Translations under genes and position numbers: made by a program
Shown: piece after piece, positions 33,720-42,747 of the stretch
How the letters are laid out: the number at the start of each line of letters is the position of its first letter
Numbering within the stretch: the stretch's first letter is position 1
The notes under the pieces: model-generated
Databases searched by the model: none
Seen by the model: the letters and a program-made list of their open reading frames with translations, nothing else
What the model was told of the DNA's origin: nothing
From: a virus
Length of the DNA stretch: 64,000 nt
Virus record (IMG/VR): IMGVR_UViG_3300030098_003519
Coordinates: 1 to 64,000 of that record
Strand: one strand, 5' to 3'

Positions 33720-36700
33720 TTAATACTCCACTACTAAATCATTTGATGCTGAAACACCACGGGTTACTTCCGTAGTATTGTTATTTATTCTGACTAATCC
33801 ACTGAAATCTGCACGACCACCTTTAGCACCAACGTATAAAATATCATTTCTCTTATCATATGCCATTGCTTCAATGTGATCATTTGTAGTACCAATAAGA
33901 GTACACTTAGCATTCTCTTGGAAGAGTGGTAATTCATCCTTATACATCTTCTGAATCTGATGTTCATTTGGTGCTGATCTTGAAGATCTGAACAATGCCA
34001 TTTCTATCTCACTATCAGCAGCTCCTGTACTAGTATCATGTCCTATTCTCAATTCAGAATAAGCAGTAAAAGGACTATTATCCCACATACCTGTGTTCAT
34101 TATTCTAACCAGTTCTCTTCTACCATTAACCCACAACTCCATAGTATTACCTCTTCTAATAATATGACAAAGCATCCATGATTTCATATCTTGAGGATGC
34201 ATAAGAAGTCCTTTTTGATTTGGATCATAAGCAAATCCAGCAGTACTCATATCAAATCGTATATCATCACCATTAAAATAAACACGAAGATATGACATAT
34301 CATTACCAGATGACAATGTCTCATCATCAGATATTGACCAAATTGTTTTTCCACCTTGACTATCATTAGGATTCATCCACCAATAGAAAGCAAAGTCACC
34401 ACTACCATGATTTAAGTTAGGATTATATGCTTGATAAAGATAATTATCAGAACTCCAACCACTATAAGAACATAATTCTGCACCAGTAGCAACAGCCTGT
34501 TTAGTTACTGTTCCATATACTTGGAGTCCACGATTCAATCCTTGATTCCTTGAACCAGCACCAGAAAAACCATGTGTATTTGTATGATCTGGATCTGCCT
34601 CTGTTACAATAACACTATCAATATATCCATCACTATCCTGGCTAGTTGAAGACTCTGTTAAATTAAAATATGCTGTAGTTGTTGTTGCTTGGAAGGTTCC
34701 AGTAAACATTTGCCATTGAGCAACTGTACCTATTGGAGGAGACTCAAAATATTGATTTCCATCTATACCAGATGTTCCTAATTTAATTGTAAAGGAATCA
34801 TGTGTAACCCAAAGTCTAGCTGAAACCGAATATTTTTTACCTACAACAGTCGTGAAAGAGAAATAAGCAGCATCTCCATTACTATTAGCAGTCGCATGTA
34901 TAGAATAAGATCCATTATATGCTCTGGTATTAGAAGAACCCCACTGCACGAATCCAGCATTAGTCCAACCAGTGGTAGTGTTTGCTTCTGTCCTTCCAGG
35001 TCCAGCACTAGCACAGTTATTAGGAGCTAAATCAGTTCCTGATAAGTTTGTGTCATCAGTAGAAGCCATGACACACATTTTCTCTTTTCCTACTAACCAA
35101 CCAGTAGTATAAGATTTAGTTGTATATGCAATCATACTATTATCACCTTCTGGATTCTCATAGATATGATTTAATCCACCTCTAGTACGAGCAGCAAATT
35201 CATATCCTTTCTTTGCAGTAACTTGAGGAACTTTATGTTGATGAGTGTTCCATGTTGTACTCCAATCACTACCAATAGAAAGTAGATTAGAATAAATGGC
35301 ACTATTAGAATTCAAACCTCTCCACATAGATCTAACATTATGACCAGAACCACCAGTCTTAGTGTCTATAGTAATAGCATTATCCCATTTTATGTGTCCA
35401 TCCATAGTATGAATATAACAATAGTCTCCATTACCATCACCCATAACAAAAATTAAATCATCATTATCAGTCCACTCTACAGAATATCCTTGAGTATAAC
35501 CATTATCATTAGAATTAATATCTACAATATGTCCACTTACATCATTGACATGATTAGATGGTGTATTTGATCTATTAAGTCCCATAGTCCATTCAGGTTT
35601 AATGATACTAATACCAGCATCAACAGCAACAGCAATAGTAGGTATTGGAAGATTAGTTATAGGATCTATAGGTGCTCCTCTTAATGCCTTTACTGCTACA
35701 GACCATACATCATCAGATTTTAGTGTTCCAAGATCAGTATTATCATATCCTCTACCACTTTCAGTCCATAATCCACCAGAATCATCTGTTCCATTTCTAC
35801 CTGCAATTCCTGTAGGCCACCAACCATGTGTTCCGTTACTAGTAACTGATGCTCTAACTCTCTTTGCAGTATCTTTGATGAAATCTATGATATGAAAACC
35901 ACCATAAACATTCTTAGCACCGATATATATTACTCCATTCAGAGCAGTCACACAAGAAGGTCTATCATCATTACATCCAAGCATATATCCTTCAGATGAT
36001 GATCTAAACTGCATCCATAATGGCATTGTTGGATCATCACCATCATAAATTGTTGTTCTAACTTGTCCTAAAACAATTACAGCAACAGCAGGGAATTCTT
36101 TTCTTGTTCCTCTATAGGTTCCTGCTGTTTCATTATACCATGATGTATGTCTACATTTCTTTCTCCATGCTCCACCATCAGCATCATTTCTAGTATCATA
36201 TATAAATATTGTTTCTCCACTTCCAGATTCATCATAAGGAGACTCTTTACCACTAGTTATACTGATTGCAGAGAAATCATAAGCAGTTGCAGTTGCTATT
36301 CCAGCAACCGTTATTCCTCCTCCAGTGGTGGTTAGTTTTATAGCATTATTATAATATAAATTGACATAAGGAGCACCAGAATTATTAAACCCTTTAATAA
36401 TTTTTTTAGACAAAGCCATGTGGTGTTCTATGTCACCAACAGATGAAACTATAAAATTGTTAGCGTGACCATTACTGTGTTTGATGTATAAATTACTGTC
36501 ATTACCTAGAGTTAATTGTTTATCATCAGCAATATAAACATTACCCCATCCTTTTGAAGCACTACCGAAATTTTGAGTACCTAAAGCACCTGGCGTTACG
36601 TGACCATCTTTGTCAATGCGAAGTCTTTCTGTTGGCGATGCTGCACCATCAGCAGTAGTAGAAAATACTAATCTACCAGGAACGTCATTAGTGCCAGTAG

Positions 36701-38294
36701 TGCCGTCACAAGCTCCAATAATAGATGCTAAAGGATCTGTATTTGTTCCATCTGCACCCTCAAATATAATTGTTCCTACAGCATCACCGCTATTAATACT
36801 TGTAGCAGATCCAACAGAAGTTCCTCTTGATTTTTGGAAAATTAAGTTAGAAGATGATGCATTAGCTGAGTTTCTTGCAATTATTACAGAAGAGGTTGCT
36901 GTGGATGTTCCTTCAACCTGTAATGGAGCAGCAAAACCATTACTTTCTACCCTTGCAGAAGTTGATCCAATTAATACTCTACCACTTGAGTCGATGCGAA
37001 CTTGAGTTGAGGTTCCATTATTTCCAGAGATTGATATACCACTTTTTCCTCTTATACCCAAATCACCTGCTGTCGAACCATTCATTAGGTTTCCAGCTGC
37101 TTGAATTCCCCAAATATAATGATCACCTAATGGAGTTTGCATCATCAATCCATTAGATCCTGATGCCTGAGTATGAATTAACGATTGAGGATCAGCAGTT
37201 CCGATACCAACTTTACCTGCATTAGTGATACGCATTTTCTCATCACTAGTACCATCGGTATTGAATACCATAAAGTTGTTATCACTATCATAAAAAATTC
37301 TACCTTTTGTAGCACCTGCACTATTCAAGAAAGCAAGAATATTATTACCAGTTGAAGTTCCACACTTTAATTTTAGTTCTGCATTATCAACACCAGTGAT
37401 AGTTAAATCACCATCATTTTCTAATTTTAATCTCTCAGTACCATTACAATGCCAATAATGATGTCCAGCAGTACCAACAAAATACTGAGCAGTCACTATA
37501 CCTGCTGCAGAAGCACCATTTGCGAAATTTATTCCACCAAGAGTACCAGATGTTCTCGCAGAATGAATTGTTATATCAGAAGATGTATCAGAAAAAACTT
37601 CCAATTCAGTCTGTGGTGTGGTGGTATTGATACCAACCTCACCTGTTCCTTTAATGCGAAGTCTTTCTGTATTATTAGTTTTAATTGTTAGAGGATGATT
37701 TGAACTCTGATTCAATTCTACTGAATTTGCTCCAGCACCAGCAGTACTATTTGTTCCTTCTCTGCTTATCTGAAAATATCCACCTTCTGCAGCACCTTGC
37801 TGTAAAATCACTCTTGAATAAGATGTATTTGTAGAGTTTCTTACATCTACACTTGGAATCGTAGTTCTTTTAACGAATAAACGTCCCTCTTCTAATGTTA
37901 CATTACCAGCCTTTACATCAACATTACCACCATCAGCAACTGAAAATACCTCAGTGGTATTATCATATAAGTTTAATATATCTCCTGTACCTGTTTGAGT
38001 TATTATACCTGCTGGCAATGTACTAGCAGTTGATACTCTTAATAATTCTACATTGCGTAATGTTGTATTTAAAGTTGTATAATCTCCTTGTACCGTGAAA
38101 CTGCCACCAATAGTAACATTTCCATTAAAATCTGCACTCCCATTAACATCTAATTGTGTAAACGTACCAACACCTGCTGTAACATCACTACCACTACCAC
38201 CACGAAAAGGACCATCAAAAGCAGTTGCAGTTACTACACCTGCAATACTAAGACCTGGATCGAGAATATCACCAGCTACCTTTGTTAGTGCCAT
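33720..38294 (-). CDS. Very long tail fibre with CBM-like and LamG C-terminal domains
   Basis: 1524 residues. The N-terminal half is a standard fibre of this cluster (SFTVQGDYTTLNTTLRNVELL near 70, then ERLRI/GIGT repeats). From about 690 it changes: an Asp/Trp/Gly-rich region with repeated short-blade motifs (VIVLGQVRTTIYDG, GVIYIGAKNVYG, DVWSVAVKALRG, DILYVGAKGG) suggests a beta-propeller-like fold. At about 1110-1240 a beta-sandwich resembles a carbohydrate-binding module (YFSFTTVVGKKYSVSARLWV). At about 1300-1430 there is a LamG domain (FAFYWWMNPND, MELWVNGRRELVR, SELRIGHDTS). This is a multi-domain receptor-binding candidate. Confidence 0.83.
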   Translation of the reverse strand: MALTKVAGDILDPGLSIAGVVTATAFDGPFRGGSGSDVTAGVGTFTQLDVNGSADFNGNVTIGGSFTVQGDYTTLNTTLRNVELLRVSTASTLPAGIITQTGTGDILNLYDNTTEVFSVADGGNVDVKAGNVTLEEGRLFVKRTTIPSVDVRNSTNTSYSRVILQQGAAEGGYFQISREGTNSTAGAGANSVELNQSSNHPLTIKTNNTERLRIKGTGEVGINTTTPQTELEVFSDTSSDITIHSARTSGTLGGINFANGASAAGIVTAQYFVGTAGHHYWHCNGTERLKLENDGDLTITGVDNAELKLKCGTSTGNNILAFLNSAGATKGRIFYDSDNNFMVFNTDGTSDEKMRITNAGKVGIGTADPQSLIHTQASGSNGLMMQTPLGDHYIWGIQAAGNLMNGSTAGDLGIRGKSGISISGNNGTSTQVRIDSSGRVLIGSTSARVESNGFAAPLQVEGTSTATSSVIIARNSANASSSNLIFQKSRGTSVGSATSINSGDAVGTIIFEGADGTNTDPLASIIGACDGTTGTNDVPGRLVFSTTADGAASPTERLRIDKDGHVTPGALGTQNFGSASKGWGNVYIADDKQLTLGNDSNLYIKHSNGHANNFIVSSVGDIEHHMALSKKIIKGFNNSGAPYVNLYYNNAIKLTTTGGGITVAGIATATAYDFSAISITSGKESPYDESGSGETIFIYDTRNDADGGAWRKKCRHTSWYNETAGTYRGTRKEFPAVAVIVLGQVRTTIYDGDDPTMPLWMQFRSSSEGYMLGCNDDRPSCVTALNGVIYIGAKNVYGGFHIIDFIKDTAKRVRASVTSNGTHGWWPTGIAGRNGTDDSGGLWTESGRGYDNTDLGTLKSDDVWSVAVKALRGAPIDPITNLPIPTIAVAVDAGISIIKPEWTMGLNRSNTPSNHVNDVSGHIVDINSNDNGYTQGYSVEWTDNDDLIFVMGDGNGDYCYIHTMDGHIKWDNAITIDTKTGGSGHNVRSMWRGLNSNSAIYSNLLSIGSDWSTTWNTHQHKVPQVTAKKGYEFAARTRGGLNHIYENPEGDNSMIAYTTKSYTTGWLVGKEKMCVMASTDDTNLSGTDLAPNNCASAGPGRTEANTTTGWTNAGFVQWGSSNTRAYNGSYSIHATANSNGDAAYFSFTTVVGKKYSVSARLWVTHDSFTIKLGTSGIDGNQYFESPPIGTVAQWQMFTGTFQATTTTAYFNLTESSTSQDSDGYIDSVIVTEADPDHTNTHGFSGAGSRNQGLNRGLQVYGTVTKQAVATGAELCSYSGWSSDNYLYQAYNPNLNHGSGDFAFYWWMNPNDSQGGKTIWSISDDETLSSGNDMSYLRVYFNGDDIRFDMSTAGFAYDPNQKGLLMHPQDMKSWMLCHIIRRGNTMELWVNGRRELVRIMNTGMWDNSPFTAYSELRIGHDTSTGAADSEIEMALFRSSRSAPNEHQIQKMYKDELPLFQENAKCTLIGTTNDHIEAMAYDKRNDILYVGAKGGRADFSGLVRINNNTTEVTRGVSASNDLVVEY
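33782..33789 (-). promoter_or_regulatory. Late promoter-like AATAAATA
   Basis: Inside the 3' end of the 1524-residue gene, 63-70 nt upstream of the ATG at 33719. Confidence 0.4.
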
Positions 38295-38307
38295 ACTCTG
38301 TTACCTC

Positions 38308-38643
38308 TTAAGTAATTTCCATTATTGTCAAAGCAACATCAAGACTATTATTCACATCACTTTCTGCAGTTAATGTATCGTTTGTTTGTAATACTACTTT
38401 GTTTCCTCCCATAAATTCAAATGCAGATCCTTGAGGAATTGGTATATTCTTCATAAGATTCACATCTTCACCAGATGCAGAAGGTCTTGTAATTCCAAGT
38501 CCAACATTAATACTTGACCCAGAAACATTTGCCATTGTTACACCAATAACAACAGTTGCAGTGACAGGAGAAGTTGCAGTGTAGATACCGACTGTTGTTA
38601 CACCTACATTTGCTTTCGTTTTTAATTTAAAGGTATTTGCCAT
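38308..38643 (-). CDS. Small structural protein (111 aa)
   Basis: 111 residues starting MANTFKLKTKANVGV. It is beta-rich and Val/Thr/Gly-rich throughout, with a central NVGLGITRPSASGEDVNLMKNIPIP (about 46-70) and a VVLQTNDTLTAES strand turn. The pattern resembles small phage virion proteins in which a strand pair encloses QG...V.K.VL...D.L. I recall such a protein near cyanophage fibres but know no function. It lies between two long fibres. Confidence 0.7.
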   Translation of the reverse strand: MANTFKLKTKANVGVTTVGIYTATSPVTATVVIGVTMANVSGSSINVGLGITRPSASGEDVNLMKNIPIPQGSAFEFMGGNKVVLQTNDTLTAESDVNNSLDVALTIMEIT

Positions 38644-38646
38644 GTT

Positions 38647-41600
38647 TTATCCTAGAGCGATTGCCATTGCGACTGCTTCATCAAGTGCGGAAGTAAGAAC
38701 ACTAGTTCCATTAATTTGTACGTCTGTCTCACTATTTATTACACCAGAAGCAGTAGAGATTCCAGTGGTATAAGTACCATCATTAGTAGTACGGATTTTT
38801 TCATTTCCATTATAATATAATTTAACATCTTGACCATTAATAGCTTGAAGATATCCTTTATTACCAGTAACACTCTTTAGTTCAATAATATTTGATTTTA
38901 TAGTTAAATGACCATAAGTATCTTCAAACCTTGAAGAAGATCCATCATGGAATAACTTTATGTCGTCATTATTTCCAAGGTTTAACGAAATACCATCAAG
39001 AAACTTAAATGCACCAGCAGACTGATCCCAGAATGCAGATGTAATACCAGCAGTTTGACCAACAAATTCTACATCATTATTAAATGTAGATATACCAGTT
39101 ACAGAAAGACTTCCAATACCAGCATTTGAAGCAACAGTAAGATCATTTGCGATAGTTACATCATTAGGAAGACCAACTGTAAGTGTTTGACCAGATGCAG
39201 AAGTTTCTATTTCATTAGATGTTCCTGCAATAGTTAATGATTGACTATCAAGATCAACAGCACCAGTTCCACTATCACCAGCAAAATCTAAATCTTGTGC
39301 TGTTACAGTAGTATCAACATATGCTTTGATAGATTGCTGAGTGGCCAGTGCTGTTGCACTGTCTGATGCCATATTATCTTCATCAAGTATGGTATTAATA
39401 CCAACTAATGTCTGACCACTAACACCTACATTAAGAGTTGCAACTGTAGTAATACCAGTAACATTCAATCTAGCACTAGTTGTAATACCAGTAACATTCA
39501 ATCTAGCACTAGTTGTAATACCAGTGACATATGCATCATTGTCTATATGAATAGATCCACCAATACCAACTCCTCTTTGAAGAGTTTCAAATTTTTTCGA
39601 TGCTGCATAATATAAATCTACTGAACCATCATTGATGAAATTGGCCATATAGCCACCACCATATTTCTCAAGAAGAATGCCTGATGCTCCTCTTAATACT
39701 AAATTACCTGTACCAGTATCATCAATTCTACTATGCCCACCTGCATTATCATGCCATATTTGTAAATCATCCGAATCTCCTAATAATATCTTTTTACCAT
39801 CAACAATAGTAACATCATCACTAAATGTAGAAATACCAGAGACTTGTACAGTACCACGAACATCTAATGTCGTTGTTGGTGTTGTACTATTGATACCAAC
39901 ATTACCAGTGCCATCTACTATAGTAAATCTTTCATCACCACCAGATGAAGTTCCATCTTTTATTGTGAAATTATTAGTACCATATGAACCAACCAACCAT
40001 CTTTGAGTTCCACCACTTGATAATTTAAGTCCATAATATCCACTACTTCCAGAGTCTGCTTCAAACCAAGCACCAGCAGTCGTAGTTCTTACTTGAATTA
40101 TTGCATTGTTAGATGTCTTATAAACGTCTAACAATTCTCCTGGATTCTCAGTTCCGATACCAACTTTACCATCTGATTTGATGCGAAGTCTTTCATTAGT
40201 TGTTATATCTGTTCCATTGGTATGGAACGACATATAATCACCAGTATTATCATATTTTATTAATCCCCTTCTTGGATCATCACTATCACCAAAAACAATT
40301 CCTGTATGTCCAGTAGTATTTCCTGTAACTCTAATTGATAAATTACAATCAGTTGCTCTTCCGATACGGAATCTCTGATTGTCATCATATCCAGTGTCAT
40401 CAATAGCAGTTCCCGTCTCAATAATACCATCCTGTTTAATACGAAGCCTCTCTATCATGGTTCCTGCTTCTGCAGTAAAGAGACGCATTGATGCATTATC
40501 TTTATTCGTTGTATCATTGCCAGCAGCAACAACTATTCTTGCTACACCAGTTCCATTCCAGTGTCCTCGAAACTCCGCTAAATGTTCTCCTTCAACACCT
40601 CTGTTAGCATCTCCAATGAAACGTCCTGAAGAGGCATCATCAGTTGCTTTAAGTAATATTGATGGGTTTGTAGTGCCTATACCTGTTATTATTTCACTTG
40701 GATTATCAGTACCAATCCCCAATTTACCATCTGATGTGATGCGAACTTTTTCATCAGTTCCTTGAGTTCTAAAAATAATACCACCACTTCCACTTGCACC
40801 ACGATCCCCACTAATATAAAGTGAATGACCACTTTGAGATATATCACTATATTGAGCAGTATCTGAATCAGTAAAACGAATAGTTGGAACTGGAGTGTTT
40901 ATATGAAGATCCGAGGCAGGATTAGCAGTTCCTATACCTATATTTTGATTTTCATCTATAGTAATTGCTACAGATCCACCTGTAGTAAATCTTATATTAT
41001 CAGCAGCAGGTCTATCAATATAAGTATTCGGATCATCCGCAAAACCTAATTGCTTTCCAGCAGCAACCTGAATGTGCTCAGAAGATGTCCATGCATCTGT
41101 GGCATCTACCCAATTTAATGTCTTATCTCCGTCTCCACTATCAATTGTAATACCTGCTCCGTCTGCAGCTGCATCATTCGCAGCACCCTTGGCAATTTCA
41201 ATGTTCTTATCCGTCACCGTCATGGTGGCAGAATTTACCGTAGTCTGGGTTCCATCGACTTGGAGATTTCCTTTAACAACAAGTAATCCAGTATTGTCAC
41301 CTACAGTTGCAGGATCGATATACATGGTTGCAGGGCCTTTAATCAGTCCTGTACTAATACCAACAGAACCTAATGTAGTAATACCAGAAACTACTAATCC
41401 ACCAGTTATATTGAGATTTGAATTAGCATCAAAAGTTAAATTACCACTATCTTCAAGAGCACCAGAAGTACCAGCAAGTACAACTCTATTATCTGTTAGA
41501 TCTGAAATCTTAGCAGAAGCAGCAGTAAGATCCGTACCATCAAATGTTAAATTACCACTATCTTGTAACTCTCCTCCTGTTCCAGCATATGTTACACGAC

Positions 41601-42729
41601 CAGCAGTTAAATCTTCTACCTTAAATGTATTTGCCTGACCACCACCATTAATATCAACTAATTGAGTAAATGTCGATAAACCTGCTACAGATAAATTAGC
41701 ACCAGCACGAACATCATCTGTCAGTGTTGATATGCCAGTAACATATAAATCATTGTCTATATGAATAGATCCACCAATACCAACTCCTCTTTCAAGAGTT
41801 TCTAATCTCTTAACGTTTGAATGATATAATTCAACATTCGTTGCATTAGCACCAGATGTATTAGCAGTAATAAGAGTTTGTGTATCACCAACATTTTTTA
41901 CTTGAAATCCACCAAGTATTTTTAATCTTCCTACACCTGCATCTTTTATAATGCTGTCGGCTCCATCATGCGATATTTGGAGATCTCTTGTATTTCCAAA
42001 TGTTAACAGTACATTATCTTTCAACTCTAATCTATTATTAGACTTATCCCAGAAAGCAGATGCAATACCAGAAACACCATGAAACTCTACATCATCTTTA
42101 AATGTAGCAATACCAGTGACATGTAAACTACTAAATGTACCAATACCAGTAACAGGTTTAACACCTATACCACCAGTATAACGATATCCTACAAGATATA
42201 CATTAGTGGTTGTAATACCAGCAGGAAGATTAGTATCATTAAAATTCAGAACACCTGAAGAATAATCAAAGAACCATGCATCACTACTTGTACCAGCTTG
42301 AGGTATTTCATTACTAGAATTTGTTGCAGCTCCTACAAATACCCTAACTGCATAATCTGCACCAAATTGAGAATCTATCCAATTTCCATCAATAGATGCT
42401 GTTTGATTACCATGAGTAGATCTTGCAACAAAAGAACGATATAAACTACTTCCCGATGCAGTAGCATCATGAGTTAACTGATAAGCACTACCAGTTGTAT
42501 TAACTCCTACAGGAAAAGTACTTGTAGTTGGTGGTGTAGAAGGTATAAGACTACTATCTGCCCATACACTTGTACTAGGTACTACTAATGGAGATGGTAT
42601 AGCCTCACCAAAAGGTTGTTTAGATGTACCACTAACAGCACCAGTTCCTGATACAGAACCTGTTTTGGATGCCGTATAACCGATTTTCTTTAATAGAAAA
42701 TCAACCTTTTGTTCAGTAGATGCTGCCAC
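38647..42729 (-). CDS. Long modular tail fibre with internal tandem repeats
   Basis: 1360 residues from a GTG at 42729; an in-frame TAA lies immediately before it and AGGAGAGG lies upstream, so GTG is well supported. N-terminus MAASTEQKVDFLLKKIGYTASKTG. A LELKDNVLLTFGNTRDLQ module occurs near 235 and again in outline near the C-terminus, and ERLRI/GIGTENP shaft repeats follow. GVGIGGSIHIDND occurs twice, encoded by a 43-nt exact repeat, and a GITTSARLNVT unit is tandemly duplicated. It ends in a helical tail (ALDEAVAMAIALG). The tip has no recognised domain. Confidence 0.87.
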   Translation of the reverse strand: MAASTEQKVDFLLKKIGYTASKTGSVSGTGAVSGTSKQPFGEAIPSPLVVPSTSVWADSSLIPSTPPTTSTFPVGVNTTGSAYQLTHDATASGSSLYRSFVARSTHGNQTASIDGNWIDSQFGADYAVRVFVGAATNSSNEIPQAGTSSDAWFFDYSSGVLNFNDTNLPAGITTTNVYLVGYRYTGGIGVKPVTGIGTFSSLHVTGIATFKDDVEFHGVSGIASAFWDKSNNRLELKDNVLLTFGNTRDLQISHDGADSIIKDAGVGRLKILGGFQVKNVGDTQTLITANTSGANATNVELYHSNVKRLETLERGVGIGGSIHIDNDLYVTGISTLTDDVRAGANLSVAGLSTFTQLVDINGGGQANTFKVEDLTAGRVTYAGTGGELQDSGNLTFDGTDLTAASAKISDLTDNRVVLAGTSGALEDSGNLTFDANSNLNITGGLVVSGITTLGSVGISTGLIKGPATMYIDPATVGDNTGLLVVKGNLQVDGTQTTVNSATMTVTDKNIEIAKGAANDAAADGAGITIDSGDGDKTLNWVDATDAWTSSEHIQVAAGKQLGFADDPNTYIDRPAADNIRFTTGGSVAITIDENQNIGIGTANPASDLHINTPVPTIRFTDSDTAQYSDISQSGHSLYISGDRGASGSGGIIFRTQGTDEKVRITSDGKLGIGTDNPSEIITGIGTTNPSILLKATDDASSGRFIGDANRGVEGEHLAEFRGHWNGTGVARIVVAAGNDTTNKDNASMRLFTAEAGTMIERLRIKQDGIIETGTAIDDTGYDDNQRFRIGRATDCNLSIRVTGNTTGHTGIVFGDSDDPRRGLIKYDNTGDYMSFHTNGTDITTNERLRIKSDGKVGIGTENPGELLDVYKTSNNAIIQVRTTTAGAWFEADSGSSGYYGLKLSSGGTQRWLVGSYGTNNFTIKDGTSSGGDERFTIVDGTGNVGINSTTPTTTLDVRGTVQVSGISTFSDDVTIVDGKKILLGDSDDLQIWHDNAGGHSRIDDTGTGNLVLRGASGILLEKYGGGYMANFINDGSVDLYYAASKKFETLQRGVGIGGSIHIDNDAYVTGITTSARLNVTGITTSARLNVTGITTVATLNVGVSGQTLVGINTILDEDNMASDSATALATQQSIKAYVDTTVTAQDLDFAGDSGTGAVDLDSQSLTIAGTSNEIETSASGQTLTVGLPNDVTIANDLTVASNAGIGSLSVTGISTFNNDVEFVGQTAGITSAFWDQSAGAFKFLDGISLNLGNNDDIKLFHDGSSSRFEDTYGHLTIKSNIIELKSVTGNKGYLQAINGQDVKLYYNGNEKIRTTNDGTYTTGISTASGVINSETDVQINGTSVLTSALDEAVAMAIALG
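38733..38740 (-). promoter_or_regulatory. Late promoter-like AATAAATA
   Basis: Inside the 3' end of the 1360-residue gene, about 90 nt upstream of the ATG at 38643. Confidence 0.4.
39449..39514 (-). repeat. 33-nt exact tandem repeat (2 copies plus partial third)
   Basis: Two perfect 33-nt units, 39449-39481 and 39482-39514, with a partial third from 39515. In the fibre frame each encodes the 11-residue unit GITTSARLNVT. In-frame length suggests slippage or unequal recombination. Confidence 0.9.
39535..39577. repeat. 43-nt direct repeat, copy A (copy B at 41749-41791)
   Basis: Identical 43-nt stretch at 39535-39577 and 41749-41791 within the same fibre gene, encoding part of GVGIGGSIHIDND. 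The copies lie 2.2 kb apart in the same orientation and could recombine to delete the region between them. Confidence 0.9.
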
Positions 42730-42747
42730 TTAAATACCTCTCCTACC

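Noticed and set aside
15264-42729. Recurring ~14-nt words as a CRISPR array or DNA uptake sequence
   Set aside because: They are always in the same frame and encode ERLRI in fibre shafts; spacing is irregular and set by protein repeats.
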